64,000 bases of DNA, taken from NCBI RefSeq assembly GCF_008830225.1, contig NZ_WAIE01000001.1, forward strand, positions 124,001-188,000, written 5' to 3'. The DNA is from Pseudodesulfovibrio senegalensis (GTDB lineage Bacteria; Desulfobacterota; Desulfovibrionia; Desulfovibrionales; Desulfovibrionaceae). The notes under the pieces are model-generated. The model was not told the origin of the DNA. It searched no databases and saw only the letters and a program-made list of their open reading frames with translations. The position numbers and the translations under genes are program-made. The stretch's first letter is position 1. The number at the start of each line of letters is the position of its first letter. Of the stretch, positions 41,430-50,460 are shown one piece after another.

Positions 41430-42224
41430 ATGAAAATAGTGAAGGCAGGCGTATGCGCAATCCTCCTGTGCATGGTCCTTGCGACCTTTCCTTTCCGTGC
41501 GGCAGCCGGCGATGCGTTGCCCGTGGTGACCATGGCTTCGCTGGAATGGCCTCCCTATTCCGGGGCTTCCCTACCCGGTCAGGGGGTGAGCGTCTGTGTG
41601 GCCCGCAAGGCGTTTGAGGCCATGGGCTATCGGCTAGAAGTACGTTTTTTTCCGTGGCAGCGAGTCCTTTCGCAAATGGGCATGGACAGCGGGGTGATCG
41701 GGTATATGCCGGAATACGATTCCGCTGAACGCCGTGAATCGTATTCGTATTCGACCCCCATAGGGGTAAGCCCGCTGGGGATAGTGGAGCCTGCGGACAA
41801 ACCATGGCCGTGGCATGAGCTTCGCGATTTGCGCGGAGCCCGCATCGGCGTGGTTGCCGGTTATGTCAACACACCGGACTTTGATGCTATGGTCGAATAC
41901 AGACAGCTGTGGGTAGAACCCGTGATGGACGATGAAACCAACCTGCGCAAGGTGTTGGAGGGGCGCATTGATCTGGCTGTCATCGACCAACACGTGTTCA
42001 ACTGGATTTTGCGTTCATCCCGTTTTTTTCGGGGCCGGCGAGACGGCGTTCGGTTTCAGGACAGACTGTTGGGCGAGAACCTTTTGTACGCCTGCTTTGC
42101 CGGCACCGTTGAGGGTCACCACTGGAGAGATATTTTCAACGAGGGGCTCACGAGAATCAACGCCATGGCCTTGCACAAGAGCCTGATGCAAAAAGCCGAG
42201 GGAAAGGATTCTATAAAGCGCTGA
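41430..42224 (+). CDS. Periplasmic amino-acid-type binding protein (SBP family 3-like)
   Basis: This 264-residue protein has a signal peptide (VKAGVCAILLCMVLATFPFRAAA). The fold follows solute-binding family 3: LEWPPYSGASLPGQGVSVCVARKAFEAMGYRLEVRFFPWQRVL, and LRDLRGARIGVVAGYVNTPDFD. No ABC permease or ATPase is adjacent, so it may be an orphan binding protein or sensor partner. ATGs at 41415 and 41430 are both possible; neither has a strong ribosome site, and 41430 gives the best signal peptide. It converges with a second binding protein. Confidence 0.75.
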   Translation: MKIVKAGVCAILLCMVLATFPFRAAAGDALPVVTMASLEWPPYSGASLPGQGVSVCVARKAFEAMGYRLEVRFFPWQRVLSQMGMDSGVIGYMPEYDSAERRESYSYSTPIGVSPLGIVEPADKPWPWHELRDLRGARIGVVAGYVNTPDFDAMVEYRQLWVEPVMDDETNLRKVLEGRIDLAVIDQHVFNWILRSSRFFRGRRDGVRFQDRLLGENLLYACFAGTVEGHHWRDIFNEGLTRINAMALHKSLMQKAEGKDSIKR

Positions 42225-43026
42225 ATGGAAAGTATCGGCGGCTGATGGTGTGATATATGCCCGAGGCGGATATCTGGTCGATGGCGCGGTTCAGTTTGCT
42301 GCGAAGCTCGGAATCCGACTTGCGCACGGCAATGTGTGACGAATTGTGAGGATATTCCTGCTCGGAAAGGGCCTTGCCCACCAGTTCGCACTCTCCGCCT
42401 TTTTTCGATTTCAGAAATTCGAAGGCCGTCAGCAATGGCGCAAGGGCCAGATCGCATTCTTTTTCCGCCACGGCCAGAAGGGCGTCCTCCATGGTCGGAA
42501 AGCCGATTACATGCGCCTCTTTTCCGTATTTGTCTTTCAGGTATTTGAACTGAATGGTGCCGGACTGCGTGCAGAGGCGCTTGTTTCGGGCCGCCTGCAG
42601 GGTCAGCGGAATTTTTGGGCTGGTGCCGTAGCCCACGAATCCGGTCTTGGAACGTTGGTAGGGTTTTGTGAAGGATACCACCGTGGAACGTTCCGGAGTC
42701 TTGGCCATGTTGGCGATGATGGCGTCCACCCTGTTGTCCAGCAGGGCCGGGATGAGTTCATTCCAGTTGAAGGCCCGGACTTCACATTGCATGTTCATGG
42801 CCTTGCTCAGCGCATGGGCGATATCCACGTTGAATCCATATGGTTTGCCGTTTTTGTCCGTCTGGCTGAAGGGCGGGTAATGGTATTCAACCGCCACCCG
42901 CAGGACGTTTTTGCGGGCGAGCGCGTTGGTGGACATGGCAAACAGGGCCAGTCCCAGAGCAAGGACCATTGCCCGGAGCAGGAGGGAATGGTGCGGCCCG
43001 GCCCCATGGCAAATACGGTTGTTCAT
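42211..43026 (-). CDS. Periplasmic amino-acid-type binding protein (SBP family 3)
   Basis: This protein of about 271 residues has a signal peptide (MVLALGLALFAMSTNALA within it). Strong family 3 features are LRVAVEYHYPPFSQTDKNGKPYGFNVDIAHALSKAMNM, VDAIIANMAKTPERSTVVSFTKPYQRS and KKGGECELVGKAL. It would bind a polar or cationic amino acid, but no transporter genes are next to it. The start is uncertain: ATGs at 43026, 43029, 43053 and 42969 all lack a good ribosome site. The 3' end overlaps the converging gene by 14 bases. Confidence 0.78.
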   Translation of the reverse strand: MNNRICHGAGPHHSLLLRAMVLALGLALFAMSTNALARKNVLRVAVEYHYPPFSQTDKNGKPYGFNVDIAHALSKAMNMQCEVRAFNWNELIPALLDNRVDAIIANMAKTPERSTVVSFTKPYQRSKTGFVGYGTSPKIPLTLQAARNKRLCTQSGTIQFKYLKDKYGKEAHVIGFPTMEDALLAVAEKECDLALAPLLTAFEFLKSKKGGECELVGKALSEQEYPHNSSHIAVRKSDSELRSKLNRAIDQISASGIYHTISRRYFPFSAL

Positions 43027-43104
43027 CATGAGGTGAGGATAGGACGTGTGCATGGCGCGCGCAATGCAGTTATAGTTCCACACGGTCTGAATCTGTTTAA
43101 CCGC

Positions 43105-43404
43105 CTATTCGTCCATGAATCGGGACAGGTCATTGATCAGATCCTTCAGGGCTTCCGCGTGTTCGCTGGCGCCTGAGGATTCCATTTCTTCAAATTGACC
43201 AAGGCGGCGCTTGAGAAGCTGCGTCCGTGCTGATTTTATTGCCGCATCAACGGCCCGCATCTGCACGAGGACATCACGGCAGCTTCTGTCCGTTTCCACC
43301 ATGCGGTACAGGCCGCGCACCTGGCCTTCGATTCGTTTCAGGCGGGAGAGTACATTTTTTTTGAGCTGTTCCTGGTCCTTTGCCGGTTCATGCCCGTTGT
43401 TCAT
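43105..43404 (-). CDS. CsoR/FrmR-family regulator lacking canonical metal ligands
   Basis: This 99-residue all-helical DUF156 protein contains SRLKRIEGQVRGLYRMVETDRSCRDVLVQMRAVDAA, a clear CsoR core with the first ligand cysteine (Cys42). The His and second Cys expected in LLEDHAHHC of CsoR are replaced by LLKRRLGQF, so the copper site is incomplete. FrmR-type aldehyde sensing also needs more than the single Cys. It may sense thiol oxidation or sulfur species, or be a divergent member. AGGAG precedes the ATG at 43404. Confidence 0.85.
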   Translation of the reverse strand: MNNGHEPAKDQEQLKKNVLSRLKRIEGQVRGLYRMVETDRSCRDVLVQMRAVDAAIKSARTQLLKRRLGQFEEMESSGASEHAEALKDLINDLSRFMDE

Positions 43405-43647
43405 GGACGTGCTCCTGGGAGGGTAATGGGTTGCATCGACTGGGCGGGGAATAGTCCGTGGCGGAGAAAATGGCAACCTGTGCCCGCCGACTGATCGAGC
43501 GATTGATTGCGTATTTTTTGCAGATTGCGAAAAGAATTGAATCCGGAATCGAAAATAAGTATATAGAATACGTGAAGAGTCTGTTTTTGGTTTGCGAAAA
43601 ACGCGCAGTTTCCCGGCGATTGAAGGAATTGTGTTGCAGGTGCAGGA

Positions 43648-44133
43648 ATGAGCGACAAGGGAAGTGTCTGGATGGGGCTTTTGTGGGCCTCGATATTTTG
43701 CCTTCTGGCCGCCGGAGCGGGTTTGGGCACGGGCTATGTGGTGGATATGAAACGGCGTGCTCCCGACGAGCCCGAACCGGTAACGCTGGCGGCGGAATAT
43801 GATTTTTCCGGCCCTGTCAAACCTTCGCATCTGGCGTTTACGAGAAAGGAGATTCTGCGCCTCAATGCCACTGCCCGTTCGGCCTGTTCCGAATTCAGAA
43901 AAATCGACGTGCGCCTTGCTCCTCTTGTCGATCAGGATCTTTCCCGCCCGGATACGCTCATGAAGATGGAAATTCGCCTGCAACTCGGTTCGGATTCGGT
44001 TATCAGGTCCTGGGGGCGCAAGGTGAAGCGCAGGATGCTGGTGAGGCGGCTGGAACGCACCGTGGCTCTTGGAATGGAGGAAATGCGCAGGTCCCGGGAA
44101 AGTGGCCGCTCGTTCAAGACGCTGTATATCTGA
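43648..44133 (+). CDS. Hypothetical single-pass membrane protein, 161 residues
   Basis: The family is not recognised. One N-terminal membrane segment (LLWASIFCLLAAGAGLGTGYVV) anchors a periplasmic domain of about 125 residues. That domain is rich in Arg and Glu and includes LRLNATARSACSEFRKIDVRLAPLVDQDL, with a basic C-terminus. The layout resembles small flagellar or secretion-associated anchors, but no motif supports a name. A purine-poor start region makes the exact start a little uncertain. Confidence 0.65.
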   Translation: MSDKGSVWMGLLWASIFCLLAAGAGLGTGYVVDMKRRAPDEPEPVTLAAEYDFSGPVKPSHLAFTRKEILRLNATARSACSEFRKIDVRLAPLVDQDLSRPDTLMKMEIRLQLGSDSVIRSWGRKVKRRMLVRRLERTVALGMEEMRRSRESGRSFKTLYI

Positions 44134-44250
44134 AATTTCCCCCCCCTTTCTTTTTTTGCACGATCGGCACCTGTTGCCATTGCGCCGTACCCGCTGTAGA
44201 AAAATTCTGCTGGATTGAGCTTCGCATCAACAACCGCAAAGGATTACCGC

Positions 44251-44877
44251 ATGAGCGTGCGCATGGAATCGAAGAGTCGTTTGTTTCGTTTGTCGTTTGT
44301 TGTGTTTATTTCCTTGTTCCTGCTGGGGTGCAGCATGCATCCTCTGGGGATCAGTGACGAGGAATGGAACCAGCTGACCCCGGAGCAAAAGCTCGAGGCG
44401 CACAAGCAGGAAGAGGCCAACCGGCTGGAGCGCATGCGGCTGCGGCAGGAAGAGGAAAAACGGCGGCAGCAAGAGCAGAAACGGCGGGAAAAACTGGAAC
44501 TGGAGCAGGACCTGGCTGCAGGCATGCTCATGCAGTATCATCCCGAAGTGGTCCGGGTTATTGGCGGAAAGGATAACGATTTTCAGGAGTTGATCCTTTC
44601 ACTGCAGCGCCCGGCCTATGTGGACAAGGTGGTCTTTCATGCCGACGACCTGATCGGCAAGCATCACGAGGGTAAGCTTGCCGTGTATGCGGACGGCGTG
44701 TTGATCAAGGACAGGATCGACATCAAGAAACGCGGCAAGTGGCATCAGGTGCTGGTGGCTCGTTTGGCGCGCAACATTTCCTTCAGGGCCGTTGATGACG
44801 AAGTGCATGTCAACCGTGTCAAGGTTTACGGCAGCTGGGTCTCGCAGGGCGACCGTCAGTATTACTATTTTCGATAG
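44251..44877 (+). CDS. Coiled-coil lipoprotein, 208 residues
   Basis: The protein has a lipoprotein signal with lipobox FLLGC near residue 27. A Glu/Arg/Gln-rich helix (about 50-95) is predicted to form a coiled coil, and a C-terminal beta-rich domain (VVRVIGGKDNDFQELILSL through VNRVKVYGSWVS) follows. The function is unknown; it is anchored in the envelope. AAAGGA precedes the ATG at 44251. A terminator follows the stop. Confidence 0.78.
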   Translation: MSVRMESKSRLFRLSFVVFISLFLLGCSMHPLGISDEEWNQLTPEQKLEAHKQEEANRLERMRLRQEEEKRRQQEQKRREKLELEQDLAAGMLMQYHPEVVRVIGGKDNDFQELILSLQRPAYVDKVVFHADDLIGKHHEGKLAVYADGVLIKDRIDIKKRGKWHQVLVARLARNISFRAVDDEVHVNRVKVYGSWVSQGDRQYYYFR

Positions 44878-44896
44878 CAGATTCGTGTTCGTTCAT

Positions 44897-44924
44897 GGGC
44901 CGCCCCTTTTGGCGGCCTTTTTTT
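44897..44924 (+). terminator. Terminator after the coiled-coil lipoprotein gene
   Basis: GGCCGCC / GGCGGCC around CCTTTT, followed by seven T. Confidence 0.85.
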
Positions 44925-45240
44925 GGGCCATGAAGTGTCATTTTTCTCGTTTTCGTATGATTTATTGTTTATCAGTTTGAATTTCATATCTTCCATATTG
45001 TAATTCTTTGGCAAAAGTAATACGAAAATGGAAAGTTTATGCAGACAGCATGTGCCGGGCGAGACTTCGTACACGGTTCGAGGTGTGCCGTTTTCAGCCT
45101 GTGAGGGGTGGGCAGGGCGGTCGGATTTTTCCGGAGGGCGGACCGGGGTATCTTTTTTCGCTGCCGTGTGCCTGTACGCCCATGAACGTGCTGTTTCCTG
45201 TCGTCAACCTTGAACGAATCGAAGGATGGAGGTGTTCACC
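44925..45240 (+). other. AT-rich leader region of the FmdE-like gene
   Basis: This is about 315 bases without a supported gene. The first third is strongly AT-rich (TATGATTTATTGTTTATC and similar), as for a promoter region, but no single -35/-10 pair stands out. AAGGATGGAGG lies before the start at 45241. Confidence 0.4.
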
Positions 45241-46353
45241 ATGGACAGAACATACAGGAAAGTGCGGTCGTTCGGCGTGTGGCTTGCGTTGGCTGCGACG
45301 TTGACATTTTGTTTTTCCACCGCGGTTTTGGCAGCTCCGGCACAGTACGGCAACGCCGTGAAATTGGGGCAGGCTGCGAGCGCACAGGCCTCCGGCATGC
45401 TGGGCATGGACTGGTCGCAGGCTGAGGTCATCGCGGTGACCAACGCGGGGTACGCCATGCCGGGCGAGAATTCCACAAAGGGTTGTCTGGACGGCATTGC
45501 CGAGGCCACGGGCGCCACGGTCGGGGCGTGCACGCTTTTGACCCTGCAAAGCCGTTTCGACCAGCCGCTGTGGTTTGCCTTTTTCAGCAAGAAAACGGGC
45601 CAGTGCGTGTATCTTGAATATGAGTCGGCCCGGGCCGCCAAGGCCTTGCAGGGCGAATCACCGGAATCGATCAAGGCCGGGGTGGCCCAGATGGCCAGAA
45701 TCGACGCGGACTATCTGTTCGCCCATGCCGCTGATTTTTCCGCACAACTGAAAAAAGGGCTTTTCGGCAACAATGCGTTTCGCATCGTGACCACGGCCAA
45801 TGCCGCCGCCCGTAATTGCAACAGCGAAACGCTCAAGGCCATTCAGGTACATGACCACTTCTGCCCGGGCGTGAGTTCCGGCATCGTGCTGGCCAACTAC
45901 GTGCGTCACAATCTGCTGCCTTCGCCGGACGCGGGATGCTTTGTGCTGAGCGTGAATCCATGGTGCAAGGAAGACGCACTGACCACCCTGCTCAACGCCA
46001 CGCCGGGCAAGCGCAGCTATGCCGTGGTCTATCCCACGGGCAAGCAGCGTGCCGCATGGCCCGCTCCCCTGAACCGTGCCTGCTCCGTGATCTTCACGCA
46101 GCAGAAGGGCCAGCCGTGGCACGGCACCGTGCTGGGCTTCGATTTCTCCAAGGCCAAGGCCGAATACGGCAAGAAGTCTTTTGGCAACAAAGTACTGGAC
46201 AAACTGCACGCGGACCTGTGGTTCATGGACAACATGGACAGGGCCGAGGCCATGGTCGAGCCGCTCAAGGAGTTCGATCTTGCGGCAGGCATGATGCCCC
46301 GCGATCTCATGCAGCCGGGCACGGACCTGATCGGAACGCTGCACAAATTGTAG
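45241..46353 (+). CDS. Exported FmdE-family protein with two FmdE-like domains
   Basis: This 370-residue protein has a signal peptide (ending STAVLAAP). The C-terminal domain holds the FmdE metal motif HDHFCPG (His204, His206, Cys208), with NPWCKEDALTTLLNATPGKRS behind it. The N-terminal domain has the matching second half of an FmdE domain (KGCLDGIAEATGATVGA) but no HxHxC. FmdE proteins associate with molybdenum/tungsten formylmethanofuran dehydrogenase; in bacteria without that pathway the exported versions are of unknown function. GGAGG is correctly spaced for 45241 rather than the ATG at 45226. Confidence 0.85.
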   Translation: MDRTYRKVRSFGVWLALAATLTFCFSTAVLAAPAQYGNAVKLGQAASAQASGMLGMDWSQAEVIAVTNAGYAMPGENSTKGCLDGIAEATGATVGACTLLTLQSRFDQPLWFAFFSKKTGQCVYLEYESARAAKALQGESPESIKAGVAQMARIDADYLFAHAADFSAQLKKGLFGNNAFRIVTTANAAARNCNSETLKAIQVHDHFCPGVSSGIVLANYVRHNLLPSPDAGCFVLSVNPWCKEDALTTLLNATPGKRSYAVVYPTGKQRAAWPAPLNRACSVIFTQQKGQPWHGTVLGFDFSKAKAEYGKKSFGNKVLDKLHADLWFMDNMDRAEAMVEPLKEFDLAAGMMPRDLMQPGTDLIGTLHKL

Positions 46354-46380
46354 CGCCACCGGCTACTGTATACAATCACG

Positions 46381-46435
46381 AAGCCGCTTTCGGCGTTCCC
46401 GTGTGGGACGGCCGGAGGCGGCTTTTGGCATGAAT
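46381..46435 (+). terminator. Probable terminator after the FmdE-like gene
   Basis: AAGCCGC at the start pairs with GCGGCTT at the end of a long imperfect stem (inner CGGCGTTCCC / GGGACGGCCG), followed by TTGGC. Confidence 0.5.
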
Positions 46436-46836
46436 CGGCGGGTAACGCTGCTGTCTTTTCGGGTTTCAAAGGAACGGTTCGTGCGATGACGCTCTCTGAC
46501 CGGCTGGGTTTCGCGTCTGGATTTAGCTCTCTGAGATCGTTTACAGGTCCGTTGTTTTTTTGGGGTGGTTCAAAACGCCCCGCTTTGCAGGGTGTCGTGC
46601 AAGCAACACGATAACGAGGACCTCCCGTGGTCTTTTCATTTGTTCGGTACAAAATGTTCCAGTGGGAGTTTTTGTACCGTTTTTCCCTTTTTTTGTATTG
46701 AATAGGGATTTCAAATGCCTGAGAGGACGTTGATACGCTTGGTGTCGGCCTCGATGGCTTTGTTTTTATAGTTAATTATTTCAGCGCTTACGCGTTGTGT
46801 GCTTCATTGGCTTCTGTGTTGCCTTCTGTCAGGCGT
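46436..46836 (+). promoter_or_regulatory. Upstream regulatory region with sigma-54 activator site
   Basis: The region is non-coding. CGGTACAAAATGTTCCA (46645-46661) and GGGAGTTTTTGTACCG (46665-46679) form an inverted pair about 200 bases upstream of the expected transcription start. The core ACAAAATGTT equals the core of the palindrome at 25079-25095. The distance suits an enhancer-binding protein acting by DNA looping. The pair is followed by TTTTTCCCTTTTTTT and could also terminate read-through. Confidence 0.6.
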
Positions 46837-46853
46837 CTGGCACGCGGCTTGCT
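46837..46853 (+). promoter_or_regulatory. Consensus sigma-54 (-24/-12) promoter
   Basis: CTGGCACGCGGCTTGCT matches the sigma-54 consensus YTGGCACG-N4-TTGCW at every defined position, with GG and GC exactly 10 bases apart. Transcription would begin near 46864, 40 bases before the sensor kinase start. Confidence 0.9.
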
Positions 46854-46903
46854 CATTGCCCAGAAACGCGCGTTGACTCGGCGCGTATTCCAGGGAGAGA
46901 TGT

Positions 46904-48616
46904 ATGCAGGTTCGGGAAAAAGGCTCATACCACAAGCTGTCGCGCAACATGGTGTTTACTGTGGTCACAGTATCCATGGCGCCGCTTATTCTTGTCGGCG
47001 GGCTCATTTTCAACCATTTCCGGTCCATCTATCATGAAAAGGTCTATGCGCTGCTCGTCGAGGTGGTGGGTAAGCATACGGCCACCGTCGATACCTTCCT
47101 TCATGAAAAGCTTTCCGAGGTTCAGTTCCTGAACAGGGCGTTCTCCTTTGACCAGCTTTCCGACAACGTTTTTCTGGAAAAGACCCTGCGCGACATCCAG
47201 CAGCAGTATGGTCTCATTTTTGTGGATCTGGGCATCATTGATGAAAGCGGCAGGCAGATCGCCTATGCCGGGCCCTTTGACCTGCTCGGCGCGGATTATT
47301 CCAAGGCCGACTGGTATCTGGAGTCTCGGGGAAAGGTTTCGGTGATCAGCGACGTTTTTCTGGGGCTGCGCCGGTCGCCGCATTTCATCATTGCCGCCAA
47401 TGCCGTTGCCGGAGGCAAACAATGGACGCTTCGAGCCACCATCGACTTTCTGGCCTTCAGCAATCTGGTGGAGAGCATCCGCATCGGTGAAACCGGGCAC
47501 GCCTATATTCTCAACCGGAGCGGCGTGTTCCAGACCAAGCCCCCCGCAGGGCGCAGCAGCAGTTTTACGCTTGCCCCGGTGGAATCAATCGTGCCCGAGG
47601 CCTTGGGGGCAGGCATCCGGATGAACAGGTCAAAGGGCAGCGACGATGCCTACTATATCATCGTTTCTTCCTCCCTCAAGGGAGGAGATTGGCGGCTGGT
47701 CTATCAGCAGAAATGGAACGACGCCTTTTCCGCCATGAACCGCAGCGAGTTTTTCACGCTGGCTATTTTTCTCCTCGGCGGGTTGGGAATCGTGGGCATG
47801 GCGGTGGTTATGTCCAGAAAGCTCATGGCCCGTTTCAAGAGCATCGATCGGGAAGCTGAACTCATGAACAAGCAGATGGTGGAGGCCGGGAAGCTGGCTT
47901 CCATCGGCGAACTTGCTGCAGGCATTGCCCACGAGATCAACAACCCGGTGGCCATCATGATCGAGGAGGCCGGATGGGTGGGCGACTTGTTGGAGGACGA
48001 GCAGAAACAGCTTTCCTGCAGTGACGAGGTTGCCCGCGCCCTCAGGCAGGTTCGCACCCAGGGGCAGCGGTGCAAGGATATCACCCACAAGCTGCTCAGC
48101 TTCGCGCGTCAGACCGATTCCGAAGCGTCCGATGTTTCCATTGCCCCGCTCATTGAGGAGGTGGTCAACCTGTCCATGCAACAGGCCCGATTTGCCAAGG
48201 TCAACTTCAATCTGGATCTTGAGGACATGCCTCGAGTGCGCGCTTCGGTTTCGGAGCTGCAGCAGGTTTTCTTGAATCTTGTGAACAATTCCATTCAGGC
48301 CATGGAACCGGAAGGCGGAGAGCTCTCCCTTTCCTGCATGGCTGCAGGGCCGTGGGCCGTCATCAATGTTCAGGACACAGGCCCCGGTATCCCCGAGGCC
48401 AATCTGGATCGCGTCTTTGACCCGTTTTTCACCACCAAACCCGTGGGTAAAGGGAGCGGGCTTGGCCTGTCCATCTGCTACGGAATCATCCGTCGCATGG
48501 GCGGAGAAATAGATGTGGAAAGCTCTGCGGGCAAGGGTGCCCGGTTCACCATCCGGCTTCCCTTCGCCTCTTCCGGACAGCGGGAAAATCAGACCAAGGC
48601 GGTTCATCATGACTGA
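46904..48616 (+). CDS. Membrane sensor histidine kinase with extracytoplasmic Cache-like domain
   Basis: This 570-residue kinase has membrane segment 1 (about 17-37), a large periplasmic domain (38-280) with the double-Cache-type [25 protein letters not shown], segment 2 (about 284-303), a coiled linker, His343 in [16 protein letters not shown], and an ATPase domain with NNSIQAM, DTGPGI and [11 protein letters not shown]. The ligand is unknown. It overlaps the downstream receiver gene by 8 bases, so the two form a two-component pair. The sigma-54 promoter stands directly upstream. Confidence 0.92.
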   Translation: MQVREKGSYHKLSRNMVFTVVTVSMAPLILVGGLIFNHFRSIYHEKVYALLVEVVGKHTATVDTFLHEKLSEVQFLNRAFSFDQLSDNVFLEKTLRDIQQQYGLIFVDLGIIDESGRQIAYAGPFDLLGADYSKADWYLESRGKVSVISDVFLGLRRSPHFIIAANAVAGGKQWTLRATIDFLAFSNLVESIRIGETGHAYILNRSGVFQTKPPAGRSSSFTLAPVESIVPEALGAGIRMNRSKGSDDAYYIIVSSSLKGGDWRLVYQQKWNDAFSAMNRSEFFTLAIFLLGGLGIVGMAVVMSRKLMARFKSIDREAELMNKQMVEAGKLASIGELAAGIAHEINNPVAIMIEEAGWVGDLLEDEQKQLSCSDEVARALRQVRTQGQRCKDITHKLLSFARQTDSEASDVSIAPLIEEVVNLSMQQARFAKVNFNLDLEDMPRVRASVSELQQVFLNLVNNSIQAMEPEGGELSLSCMAAGPWAVINVQDTGPGIPEANLDRVFDPFFTTKPVGKGSGLGLSICYGIIRRMGGEIDVESSAGKGARFTIRLPFASSGQRENQTKAVHHD

Positions 48617-49040
48617 TGCCGTCATCCTGTTTGTGGACGATGAGGCAGGGTTTGTGGATGCAATGTGCAGGCGGCTGAGCAGGCGAAACATGTTTGTCCA
48701 TAAGGCGTTTGAAGGTGAAGGCGCCCTGAATCTGCTGGCAGAGCACAACGGAATTGACGTGGTCGTGCTGGACATGAAGATGCCCGGCCGAGACGGGATG
48801 AGCGTTCTCGAGGACATCAGGCAGGGCTATCCGCAGGTGGAGGTCATCATGCTCACCGGCCACGGTACTGTGGAGTCGGCCATCGAAGGCATGCACAAGG
48901 GCGCGTATGATTATTTGCTGAAGCCGTGCGATATCGAGGTTCTGGTCGATAGAATTCATCAGGCCGCAGCGCATAAGCGCGAAAGAGAAGCCCAGGCAAC
49001 CAAAAATCGGGTGGATCATATTGCCGGAAGTATAGTATAG
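48609..49040 (+). CDS. Receiver-only response regulator
   Basis: This 143-residue protein is a receiver domain with Asp55 in VVVLDMKMPGRDG, Thr in IMLTGHG, Lys in LLKPCDIE and a short basic tail without DNA-binding domain. It is the partner of the overlapping kinase. VEVIMLTGHGT-x-E and DYLLKPC-x-IE are shared with the receiver at 29565, suggesting recent duplication. It may pass phosphate on or bind the transporter. Confidence 0.92.
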   Translation: MTDAVILFVDDEAGFVDAMCRRLSRRNMFVHKAFEGEGALNLLAEHNGIDVVVLDMKMPGRDGMSVLEDIRQGYPQVEVIMLTGHGTVESAIEGMHKGAYDYLLKPCDIEVLVDRIHQAAAHKREREAQATKNRVDHIAGSIV

Positions 49041-49094
49041 GCAGGAGTATGGCTCCAGGAAGCAGGGCTACGGGACCCAACACCGTTGTCACCA

Positions 49095-49148
49095 GTCCGG
49101 GCAGGGAGTGGCTCAGGATGGAAACAAAAGTTCGGACAACCCCGGACT
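49095..49148 (+). repeat. Spaced inverted repeat before the TauE/SafE gene
   Basis: AGTCCGGG (49095-49102) and CCCGGACT (49141-49148) are separated by 38 bases, ending 25 bases before the start codon. This is possibly an mRNA structure affecting translation of the permease. Confidence 0.35.
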
Positions 49149-49172
49149 GAAAAATCATAGAGTGAGGATACC

Positions 49173-50447
49173 ATGAATTTTTTCAACAGATGGGGAAATT
49201 TCATGATGGCGGGAGCGGGAGCGCTCGCACAGTGGGAGATTGAAAACGCCAAGAGCATCTTGAGCAGCAGAAAGCGGATCATGATGATCGGACTCCTGCT
49301 TATTCCCGTGGTGCTGGGCGGGATAGCGTTTGCCGACGAGGTGGCTCCGGTGCTGCCGGACCTGTTGGGCGGCAAGAAATCCTACAGTCCGGCCTTCTAC
49401 AGTCTGGGCATCTTTCTGGTGTCCATCGCCATTGGCATGGGCGCCGGGCTCATCACCGGCTGTATCGGCGCTGGGGGCGGATTCATTATCGCGCCGGCAC
49501 TCATGAGCGCCGGCATCAAGGGTATTCTCGCCGTCGGGACCGATCTGTTCCACATCTTTGCCAAGGCGATCATGGGCAGTGTCATCCATCGCAAGCTGGG
49601 CAACGTGTCCGTGGCTCTGGCCGTAGTTTTTCTGGTGGGGGCCATCATGGGCGCCACCGCAGGCGGGGTCATCAACCGCGTGCTCTACGAGATCAACCCG
49701 GTTCTGAGTGATGCGTTCATCACAACCGTCTATTCGCTCATGCTCGGTTTCCTGGGTTTTTATGCCTTGTCCGATTTTCTGCGCTGCCGCAAGGCGGGCG
49801 ACGGCACCTGCGCGCACGGCGGCGGCAAGACCGAGGGCGCTGATATGGGCGGCATGGCCAAGGCTTTGCAGGCCATGAATATCCCCCCCATGGTCACCTT
49901 CGACCAGGACCTGACTCCCGGCGGACGCAGCATTTCCTGGGTCTTTTTGGTGCTTTCCGGCGCGCTGGTGGGATTGGCCGCAGGCATCATGGGCGTTGGC
50001 GGCGGCTTCCTGACCTTCCCGATCTTCGTGTATGTGCTGGGTGTCTCCTCCATGACCACTGTGGGCACCGACATTTTCCAGATCGTGTTCACGGCAGGGT
50101 TCGCGTCCATTTCCCAGTACGCCATTTACGGCTTTATCTTCTACACCTTGGCCATGGGCATGCTGGTGGGGTCCCTGCTGGGTATCCAGATCGGCGCGCT
50201 GGTGACCAAGGTGGTACCGGGTATCACTATCCGCGGTTTTTATGCCATGGCCGTGCTGGCCGGTTTCATGAACCGTATCTTTGCCCTTCCGGGCAAGCTC
50301 GGGGAAATGGACGTGTTGCCCATATCGCCAGCGCTGGGGTCGGTGCTCAACGACATCGGCATCTGGGCTTTTTTCATAGTCATCGGCGGATTCTCGGTTT
50401 GGGTCATCGGCACCTTCCTGAAGAATATCCCAACCCTGAAGCGATAG
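49173..50447 (+). CDS. TauE/SafE (TSUP) family sulfonate/sulfite-type permease
   Basis: This 424-residue protein has about 8-9 membrane segments. The two inverted halves each carry the family motif: ITGCIGAGGGFIIAPALMSAGI and AAGIMGVGGGFLTFPIFVYVLG. GTDLFHIFAKA and GTDIFQIVFTAG follow each. The family moves sulfite, sulfonates, thiosulfate or other small organic anions. It has an unusual 70-residue N-terminal extension with an extra membrane segment, and a soluble loop (RCRKAGDGTCAHGGGKTEG). It lies in the sigma-54 operon with a kinase, a receiver and an unknown membrane protein. Confidence 0.9.
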   Translation: MNFFNRWGNFMMAGAGALAQWEIENAKSILSSRKRIMMIGLLLIPVVLGGIAFADEVAPVLPDLLGGKKSYSPAFYSLGIFLVSIAIGMGAGLITGCIGAGGGFIIAPALMSAGIKGILAVGTDLFHIFAKAIMGSVIHRKLGNVSVALAVVFLVGAIMGATAGGVINRVLYEINPVLSDAFITTVYSLMLGFLGFYALSDFLRCRKAGDGTCAHGGGKTEGADMGGMAKALQAMNIPPMVTFDQDLTPGGRSISWVFLVLSGALVGLAAGIMGVGGGFLTFPIFVYVLGVSSMTTVGTDIFQIVFTAGFASISQYAIYGFIFYTLAMGMLVGSLLGIQIGALVTKVVPGITIRGFYAMAVLAGFMNRIFALPGKLGEMDVLPISPALGSVLNDIGIWAFFIVIGGFSVWVIGTFLKNIPTLKR

Positions 50448-50460
50448 GAGGCATGGTAAC

